DNA of 10,417 bases. Origin: JAOUFP01 sp947085825. Lineage in GTDB: Bacteria; Nitrospirota; Thermodesulfovibrionia; Thermodesulfovibrionales; UBA6898. Shown here in pieces: positions 1 to 4,116 of this stretch. The notes under the pieces are model-generated. The model did not search any database. It worked only from the letters and a program-made list of their open reading frames with translations, and was not told the origin of the DNA. The DNA lies in contig CAMTXX010000040.1 of NCBI GenBank assembly GCA_947085825.1, forward strand, positions 1-10,417. The letters run 5' to 3'. Both the position numbers and the translations under genes were made by a program. Position 1 is the stretch's first letter, and the number at the start of each line of letters is the position of its first letter.

Positions 1-471
1 GGGTTGTTTCTTGCTTTCTTCTTCCATATCGTATTCACAACCCCCTTTATCCCCCTTTTTTAAGGGGGAATTACTGAAATTTCTTCTTGTCATATCTAAC
101 TTTCCCGTGTCCAGCACTATTTGTGTCCAACGCTCAGCCCTCAAGGGAGGGGAGATTTTGGATACCCCGCAGTCTCTGTGGCGGGGAGTTTCATTTTTCA
201 GACAACTCAAACAATCCCTCAAGGTGCATATTCCGCACGAGTGATACATAAAAACAGGGATATTTCTTGCCTTTGCTGTATTCATCACCTCCTTCTTTGC
301 CTTGTGCGAAACCTTATTAGTGAAAATCACCACAGCGTCTGCACGCCCAATCTTTGACGCCATGTTAGCCTCTGGTTTTGTAAAGACCTTGAGATTAATT
401 CCAACCCTTTCTGCCTCATTGATATACTGCCTCTCAAGTCTGTCCATTCCGCCAATTAATGCCACGCACAT
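1..471 (-). CDS. DUF2325 family protein with Cys cluster, 3' end beyond window
   Basis: The frame opens at ATG 471 and stays open to the window edge (157 codons, no stop). The start is fixed by AGGAGG five bases upstream. Residues 1-92 look like a DUF2325 domain (a small Rossmann-like fold of unknown function): N-terminal MCVALIGGMDRLERQY, then an ADAVVIFTNKVSH strand and turn. It ends in a cysteine cluster, C79-x2-C82-x4-C87-x2-C90, that could bind Fe-S or Zn; this is inferred from spacing only. From about residue 95 the protein has no domain character and is encoded by dispersed repeats (161-190 and 40-69), so the native C-terminus was probably near residue 92-95 and the tail is acquired. 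A Fur box lies 20 bp before the start, implying iron control. Function is unknown. The family call is from memory of its pattern and is fairly secure; the metal site is a guess. Confidence 0.8.
   Translation of the reverse strand, partial: MCVALIGGMDRLERQYINEAERVGINLKVFTKPEANMASKIGRADAVVIFTNKVSHKAKKEVMNTAKARNIPVFMYHSCGICTLRDCLSCLKNETPRHRDCGVSKISPPLRAERWTQIVLDTGKLDMTRRNFSNSPLKKGDKGGCEYDMEEESKKQP
40..69. repeat. C/G-rich dispersed repeat with hairpin inside DUF2325 frame
   Basis: A run of CCCCCTTTAT followed by CCCCCTT-TTTT-AAGGGGG (stem 51-57 / 62-68). On the minus strand it reads in frame as SPLKKGDKGG, a peptide string I recognise as a recurrent product of a dispersed bacterial repeat. Only one copy is visible here, so repeat status rests on that recognition and on its non-domain character. 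Confidence 0.55.
161..190. repeat. REP-like palindrome (CCCCGC...GCGGGG)
   Basis: CCCCGC (165-170) and GCGGGG (181-186) form a 6-bp stem around a 10-base loop, flanked by GATA and AGTTTCAT. This resembles REP-type or IS200/IS605-end hairpins. It lies just where the DUF2325 frame stops looking like a conserved domain (minus-strand residues 95-104). No transposase is present in the window. Confidence 0.45.
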
Positions 472-490
472 TAAAGCCTCCTTTCAATAT

Positions 491-505
491 TGATATTCAT
501 TATCA
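491..505 (-). promoter_or_regulatory. Fur box upstream of DUF2325 gene
   Basis: The minus strand reads TGATAATGAATATCA, a 7-1-7 Fur operator with one mismatch to TGATAATnATTATCA. It ends 20 bp before the ATG at 471, so a bound repressor would cover the promoter or transcription start. It shares the half-sites TGATAAT and AATATCA with the box in front of fur (1595-1609), which supports regulation by the linked Fur. Confidence 0.75.
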
Positions 506-518
506 GTTAAACGGCGTT

Positions 519-548
519 AAAAAAGGGCGGCGTTCACAGCCCTTTTTT
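519..548 (-). terminator. Rho-independent terminator after cytochrome gene
   Basis: A perfect 10-bp inverted repeat, AAAAAAGGGC (519-528) and GCCCTTTTTT (539-548), with a 10-base loop. It begins 4 bases past the stop codon of the cytochrome gene. On the minus strand the stem is followed by its own T-tract, so it should terminate cytochrome transcription and insulate the DUF2325 gene. The symmetric A and T runs mean it could also act on the plus strand. Confidence 0.85.
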
Positions 549-551
549 GTC

Positions 552-1016
552 TTAATATTTTACTTTGATTTCGTTCATGTCTTCTTTCGTAATCTCGGCC
601 CACCTCTTTAGGGTCCAGTTGCCGACCCACAACTTAAAGAAGGCGAGATTCTTTTGTCTTTCTTCCTCTGTGGCGCCAAGATGCTGATACATATTGCCTG
701 GTTTGCCGTCTTTTGTGTTCTTGCCGTTATCGAGTCTCCTCATCAGTGAACCTGTGTCAGGCCAGGCTGTGTAGAAAATCAGATGGCTGTAGGTATCCAT
801 CCTCATTCCCTGACCTTTTGCCGTCCATTTGTCCTTTTCTTCCTTGAAAGCATAATACTCAGGGGCGGAATCCTTTCCGTGACAGGCAAGGCATTTTGCA
901 TCGAATAAAAGTTTTATATGTTTCCTGTAAGTTATTTCTTCTGCCCATGAGATGGAAGAAAAGGCAAAAGCTGTGATTGCAACAGCAAATGTCAAAATTC
1001 TTATTGTACCGAACAT
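552..1016 (-). CDS. Secreted monohaem cytochrome c
   Basis: A 154-residue periplasmic electron carrier. Residues 1-25 form a Sec signal peptide (hydrophobic 5-20, probable cleavage after SISWA). The mature part opens with an amphipathic stretch leading to one CXXCH haem site, C42-L-A-C45-H46. The distal Met ligand is not certain: M109 in PGNMYQHLG is the best candidate, with M71, M73 and M92 as alternatives. The C-terminal part (117-154) is helical and rich in Trp and Lys, with FFKLWVGNW conserved in character. The start is supported by AGGAGG seven bases upstream. A terminator follows directly, so it is the last gene of its transcript. A Fur box about 95 bp upstream suggests iron-dependent expression, which is unusual for a cytochrome. 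Redox partners cannot be read from the sequence; the gene lies downstream of fur and is not next to an oxidase or reductase. Confidence 0.85.
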   Translation of the reverse strand: MFGTIRILTFAVAITAFAFSSISWAEEITYRKHIKLLFDAKCLACHGKDSAPEYYAFKEEKDKWTAKGQGMRMDTYSHLIFYTAWPDTGSLMRRLDNGKNTKDGKPGNMYQHLGATEEERQKNLAFFKLWVGNWTLKRWAEITKEDMNEIKVKY

Positions 1017-1039
1017 GTTATTTCCTCCTATTTATTTTC

Positions 1040-1084
1040 TTAGTTAATGTCAATCATAACCTTCATGCTGCTGTTCCTTTCCAT
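1040..1084 (-). CDS. Possible 14-residue leader peptide
   Basis: ATG 1084 opens a short frame ending in TAA at 1040-1042 (MERNSSMKVMIDIN). It is preceded by AAGGAGG at near-ideal spacing (six bases), a stronger site than many full genes here have. It sits between the Fur box at 1111-1125 and the cytochrome start at 1016. An overlapping 16-codon frame from ATG 1100 lacks such a site. It could be a leader peptide, a remnant of a lost gene, or chance. The peptide has no recognised homology, so confidence that it is translated is low. Confidence 0.3.
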   Translation of the reverse strand: MERNSSMKVMIDIN

Positions 1085-1110
1085 CTGCCACCTCCTTCAT
1101 TTAATTGTAA

Positions 1111-1125
1111 TGGAAATCATTATCA
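1111..1125 (-). promoter_or_regulatory. Fur box upstream of cytochrome gene
   Basis: The plus strand reads TGGAAATCATTATCA: a perfect right half (ATTATCA) and a left half with two mismatches to TGATAAT. It lies in the AT-rich gap between the end of fur (1144) and the cytochrome start (1016), so the cytochrome may have its own iron-controlled promoter as well as read-through from fur. No clear -35/-10 pair could be assigned around it. Confidence 0.6.
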
Positions 1126-1143
1126 ATAAAATATAAAAAAAAT

Positions 1144-1575
1144 TTATTTACATTTTTTGCATATGCCGTATATTTCCAGTTTGTGCCTCACCGGAATAAA
1201 ATCATTCGCCTCTGCAAGCTTGTCCTGAAGTTTTTCAATCTTATCATCATGGACTTCTATAAAGCTTTTGCACTTTATGCAGATGAGATGGTCATGATGC
1301 GTCTGACCCAATTTAGGTTCGTATCGGGTCTTTTGATTGCCGATCTTTATTTCGTCGGCGATGCCGGACTCAAAAAGTAAATTTAGGTTGCGGTGGACAG
1401 TTGCATACCCTATCCCGGGATTTTTCTCCTTTATCACATTGAACAGATCTTCGACAGTAATATGCTTATCTGTGGAAAGGAAGGCATCAAGAATAACTTC
1501 CCGCTGCTGAGTATTGCGCAATCCCTTTTCCTGGATATAGTTTCTGAACACGTCTTTTGCCTTATTTAAATTCAT
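1144..1575 (-). CDS. fur: Ferric uptake regulator (Fur family repressor)
   Basis: A 143-residue metal-sensing DNA-binding protein of usual family length. The N-terminal winged helix (1-80) carries the recognition helix at 57-68 (YATVHRNLNLLF). The C-terminal dimerisation domain has HHDH (93-96) and the structural zinc cysteines C99-x2-C102 and C139-x2-C142. By comparison with known Fur proteins, the sensing ligands would be H38, E86, H94, H96 and E107; Glu at 86, where PerR has Asp, favours Fur over PerR. Oddity: the usual TVYR reads TVHR, with H61 at a position known to contact DNA in Fur. The start codon has only a weak purine-rich ribosome site. A strong promoter with a Fur box immediately downstream of its -10 indicates autoregulation, and two nearby genes carry matching boxes. 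Zur or PerR identity is possible but less likely. Confidence 0.9.
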   Translation of the reverse strand: MNLNKAKDVFRNYIQEKGLRNTQQREVILDAFLSTDKHITVEDLFNVIKEKNPGIGYATVHRNLNLLFESGIADEIKIGNQKTRYEPKLGQTHHDHLICIKCKSFIEVHDDKIEKLQDKLAEANDFIPVRHKLEIYGICKKCK

Positions 1576-1594
1576 AATTTTTTTCTTTCAATAA

Positions 1595-1609
1595 TGATAA
1601 TTAATATCA
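1595..1609 (-). promoter_or_regulatory. Fur box at fur promoter (autoregulation)
   Basis: The plus strand reads TGATAATTAATATCA, one mismatch from the 7-1-7 consensus. It begins immediately downstream of the -10 hexamer (1610-1615) and would cover the transcription start, a classic position for repression. The fur ATG follows 20 bases later. Confidence 0.8.
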
Positions 1610-1638
1610 ACTATATCAAACAGGAAGTGTTTTGTCAA
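1610..1638 (-). promoter_or_regulatory. Sigma-70 promoter of fur
   Basis: On the minus strand TTGACA (1638-1633), a 17-base spacer, and TATAGT (1615-1610): a perfect -35 and a five-of-six -10. The predicted start near 1603 falls inside the Fur box, giving a short 5' UTR of about 28 bases. Confidence 0.8.
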
Positions 1639-1643
1639 CTCTT

Positions 1644-1671
1644 TTGATATTGTGCAAGATTCAGGTATAAG
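1644..1671 (+). promoter_or_regulatory. Candidate distal promoter for pssA operon
   Basis: TTGATA (1644-1649), a 16-base spacer and TATAAG (1666-1671), each hexamer five of six. Its -35 lies only 5 bp from the -35 of the divergent fur promoter, so the two promoters stand back to back. It would give an 80-base leader before pssA. Confidence 0.5.
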
Positions 1672-1721
1672 CAACTGAAACTCCACGGATTCAACACGCA
1701 AGTAACATGCTTCTGATTTTC

Positions 1722-1751
1722 TTAGCAAATATCCGTTGTTTCTATTATAAT
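1722..1751 (+). promoter_or_regulatory. Candidate proximal promoter, leaderless pssA mRNA
   Basis: A perfect TATAAT (1746-1751) preceded at 18 bases by TTAGCA (1722-1727, four of six). Initiation about seven bases after the -10 would fall on the A of the pssA start codon at 1758, which has no Shine-Dalgarno sequence. The -10 is convincing; the -35 is weak. Confidence 0.45.
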
Positions 1752-1757
1752 TACAAC

Positions 1758-2486
1758 ATGAAAAAAGGCATATACATACTTCCGAACGGTCTTACCTTAT
1801 GCGGGATGTTCTTCGGTTTCTACGCTATATTGTCCGCAATAAAAGGGAATTATATTCACGCTGCATGGGCGATCATGATCGCAAATGTTTTCGATGGTCT
1901 TGACGGTTGGGTTGCCCGGCTTACTCACAGCACGACACGCTTCGGCATAGAGCTTGATTCTCTCTCGGACCTGGTGGCTTTTGGCGTGGCGCCTGCTGTG
2001 ATGATCTACAAATGGTCAATCGCGCCCTTCGGCAGGATAGGCATTGCGGTTGCTTTTTTCTTTGCCGCCTGCGGGGCGCTCAGACTGGCACGGTACAATG
2101 TGCAGATGGGTTCAACTGAATCAAAGGCCTTTACCGGTATGCCCATTCCAGGCGCTGCTTCTGTGTTGGCATCACTTGTTATCTTCTATTATGAATTTTG
2201 GGACGGAGTTCCTGAAAAGAATATATTTATACTTCTCCTTACGCTGTCCCTTGCGCTTCTGATGGTCAGTACTCTTAAGTTCCATGGTTTAAAGGAGATA
2301 GATTTCAGCAAGAGGAAGCCCTTCTGGATACTGGTTGCTTTCGTGCTCTTTATAGCGATCATGATTATTCATCCGGCAATAGCATTGTTTGTCTTTGCCA
2401 TGATCTATCTTGCTGAGGGCATAATAGAAAATATATATTTATATTACAGAAAGCGGAAAATGCGGACAGCAGAGGTTAAAAAATGA
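1758..2486 (+). CDS. pssA: CDP-diacylglycerol-serine O-phosphatidyltransferase
   Basis: Makes phosphatidylserine from CDP-diacylglycerol and serine at the inner membrane, the first step towards phosphatidylethanolamine. 242 residues from ATG 1758, where the family-typical N-terminus MKKGIYILPNGLT begins; an upstream in-frame ATG at 1707 would add 17 atypical residues. The complete CDP-alcohol phosphatidyltransferase signature is present: D46-G-x-D49-G50-x2-A53-R54-x8-G63-x3-D67-x3-D71. The class-typical GMPIPGAAS follows at 127-135. About six hydrophobic segments follow or flank the motif (roughly 13-29, 33-45, 93-112, 132-146, 156-173, 188-228 as two). No Shine-Dalgarno is visible, in keeping with a leaderless transcript. 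The TGA overlaps the leuA ATG by four bases, implying translational coupling. The decarboxylase gene psd, often adjacent in related genomes, is not in the window. Confidence 0.92.
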   Translation: MKKGIYILPNGLTLCGMFFGFYAILSAIKGNYIHAAWAIMIANVFDGLDGWVARLTHSTTRFGIELDSLSDLVAFGVAPAVMIYKWSIAPFGRIGIAVAFFFAACGALRLARYNVQMGSTESKAFTGMPIPGAASVLASLVIFYYEFWDGVPEKNIFILLLTLSLALLMVSTLKFHGLKEIDFSKRKPFWILVAFVLFIAIMIIHPAIALFVFAMIYLAEGIIENIYLYYRKRKMRTAEVKK

Positions 2487-3985
2487 GAATAATAAAAATA
2501 TTTGATACAACACTCCGTGACGGAGAACAGTCTCCCGGGGCTTCGATGAACGTGGATGAAAAACTACAGGTTGCAAAGCAGCTTGTCAAACTGGGAGTGG
2601 ATATCATTGAAGCTGGATTTCCGATAGCCTCTCCCGGTGATTTTGATGCGGTCAGAAGGATAGCAGCAGAGGTGAAGGGTGCAACTATTGCCGCGCTTGC
2701 AAGGGCCAGGGAAGAGGACATCAAGAGGGCCTGGGAGGCGATAAAAGACGCGCCTCAAGGGTGTATCCACACCTTTCACTCTACCTCGGATATACACCTG
2801 AAATACCAGTACCGGATCAGCCGGGATGAGGCGTTGAAAAGGTCTGTGGAGATGGTCAGACTTGCAAAAAGTCTTGTTGAAGATGTTGAATTCTCTCCAA
2901 TGGATGCTACAAGGACGGATACGCAGTATCTGCTGGAGGTTGTCGCGGCAGTGATTGAGGCAGGCGCCGGCACGGTCAATATACCCGATACCGTAGGATA
3001 TACAACACCGTCTGAATTCGGAGAACTGATCAGGACGATAAAGGAAAGGATTGGAAGCAGCGCGGTGATTTCCGTGCATTGCCATGATGATCTCGGGCTT
3101 TCTGTTGCGAATTCGCTGTCTGCTGTTTTAAACGGCGCAGGACAGATCGAATGCACTATAAACGGCATAGGCGAACGTGCAGGCAACTGTTCTATGGAAG
3201 AGGTTGTTATGGCCTTAAAGACCCGCAGGGAATTCTTTAATGCCGGGACAAACATAAATACAAAAGAGATTATCCGTACAAGCAGACTCATTACAAGGAT
3301 AACAGGCATCCCGGTGCAGCCCAATAAGGCCATTGTCGGCGCAAACGCATTCGCACATGAAGCAGGCATACATCAGGACGGTCTGTTAAAAGAGAAGCTG
3401 ACCTATGAGATCATGAAGCCCGAGGACATCGGCCTTCACAAGACCGAGCTTGTGCTCGGCAAACATTCGGGAAGACATGCCTTTAAGGAAAGACTCAAGG
3501 AACTCGGATACGAACTTGGCCCGGAGGAGATAGAGACCGCATTTTTGAAGTTCAAGCAGCTTGCCGATCAGAAGAAGTATATATTCGATGAAGACCTGGA
3601 AGCGCTTGTTTCCGAAGAGGTATCGAAGGTATATGAGATATACAGCCTGCTTGATATGTCGACTTCAGGCGGCATGAATCAGAAGCCGATGGCTACGGTC
3701 AAACTGAAGGTTGGCGGCGAGGTTTTTGACAGGATGGAGCATGGCGATGGGCCTGTAGATGCAACGTACCGGGCCATCGCCGGCATTACCGGCACCACGA
3801 GCAACCTCCTGAGGTTTGAGGTGAAAAGCATTACCGGCGGAACAGACGCCCTCGGAGAGGTTTCTGTTATGCTTGAAGAGGCCGGCAAGACTGTACGCGG
3901 ACACGGCGCGGATACGAATATCATCATAGCTGCTGCCAAGGCCTATCTGAATGCCTTGAACAAGCTTGCTGCAAGGAAAAAATAG
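2483..3985 (+). CDS. leuA: 2-isopropylmalate synthase
   Basis: Condenses acetyl-CoA with 2-ketoisovalerate, the committed step of leucine synthesis. 500 residues, close to the usual length of bacterial LeuA. The catalytic TIM barrel (about 1-270) opens with DTTLRDGEQSPG (8-19, R12 and D13 at the active site). Metal ligands are D13, H199 and H201 (SVHCHDDLG), with N235 in GERAGNCS. The linker region carries HEAGIHQDG (292-300), with H297 and its neighbours typical of true LeuA. The C-terminal part (about 370-500) is the allosteric LeuA_dimer domain, so leucine feedback inhibition is expected. It overlaps pssA by ATGA. Homocitrate or citramalate synthase are related alternatives, but the overall pattern and the leucine-type C-terminal domain favour LeuA. 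Confidence 0.94.
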   Translation: MRIIKIFDTTLRDGEQSPGASMNVDEKLQVAKQLVKLGVDIIEAGFPIASPGDFDAVRRIAAEVKGATIAALARAREEDIKRAWEAIKDAPQGCIHTFHSTSDIHLKYQYRISRDEALKRSVEMVRLAKSLVEDVEFSPMDATRTDTQYLLEVVAAVIEAGAGTVNIPDTVGYTTPSEFGELIRTIKERIGSSAVISVHCHDDLGLSVANSLSAVLNGAGQIECTINGIGERAGNCSMEEVVMALKTRREFFNAGTNINTKEIIRTSRLITRITGIPVQPNKAIVGANAFAHEAGIHQDGLLKEKLTYEIMKPEDIGLHKTELVLGKHSGRHAFKERLKELGYELGPEEIETAFLKFKQLADQKKYIFDEDLEALVSEEVSKVYEIYSLLDMSTSGGMNQKPMATVKLKVGGEVFDRMEHGDGPVDATYRAIAGITGTTSNLLRFEVKSITGGTDALGEVSVMLEEAGKTVRGHGADTNIIIAAAKAYLNALNKLAARKK

Positions 3986-4001
3986 GAAGATATTATGTAA
4001 A

Positions 4002-4075
4002 AGTTCAGCTAACCGCAAAGATGCAGAGGCACTGAGTATAGATTCTGAATTTTCTCTGCGTCTCTGCGGTGAACT
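4002..4075. repeat. Imperfect inverted repeat in leuA-protease gap
   Basis: The left arm (AGTTCAgctaACCGCAAAGATGCAGAG, 4002-4027 in two blocks) pairs with the right arm TCTCTGCGTCTCTGCGGTGAACT (4053-4075), leaving a loop of about 25 bases. It fills most of the 131-bp gap (3986-4116) between leuA and the next gene. The CCGCAAAGATGCAGAG core resembles the arm at 10124-10145, suggesting one repeat family. The stem lacks a T-tract, so it is not an obvious terminator, though it could attenuate or stabilise the operon mRNA. Confidence 0.6.
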
Positions 4076-4116
4076 ATTACTAAAAAGAATATCTTGTAGT
4101 ACAGAGGGAGACTGAA

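Noticed and set aside
161..190. CRISPR or IS200/IS605 end
   Set aside because: One palindrome only, with no spaced copies and no transposase in the window.
11..357. Plus-strand frames of 77 and 78 codons
   Set aside because: They consist of dispersed repeat sequence and antisense of DUF2325, with no ribosome site or domain.
302..493. 63-codon plus-strand frame
   Set aside because: It is the antisense shadow of the DUF2325 gene, whose minus-strand frame has a strong ribosome site and family sequence.
1707..1757. Upstream ATG for pssA
   Set aside because: It adds 17 residues not seen in the family and has no ribosome site; the family N-terminus begins at 1758.
2564..3369. Long minus-strand frames opposite leuA
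   Set aside because: They are antisense to a clear leuA gene with full motifs; no family sequence or ribosome site.
4002..4075. Terminator after leuA
   Set aside because: The stem is imperfect, the loop is long and no T-tract follows, so it is called a repeat rather than a terminator.
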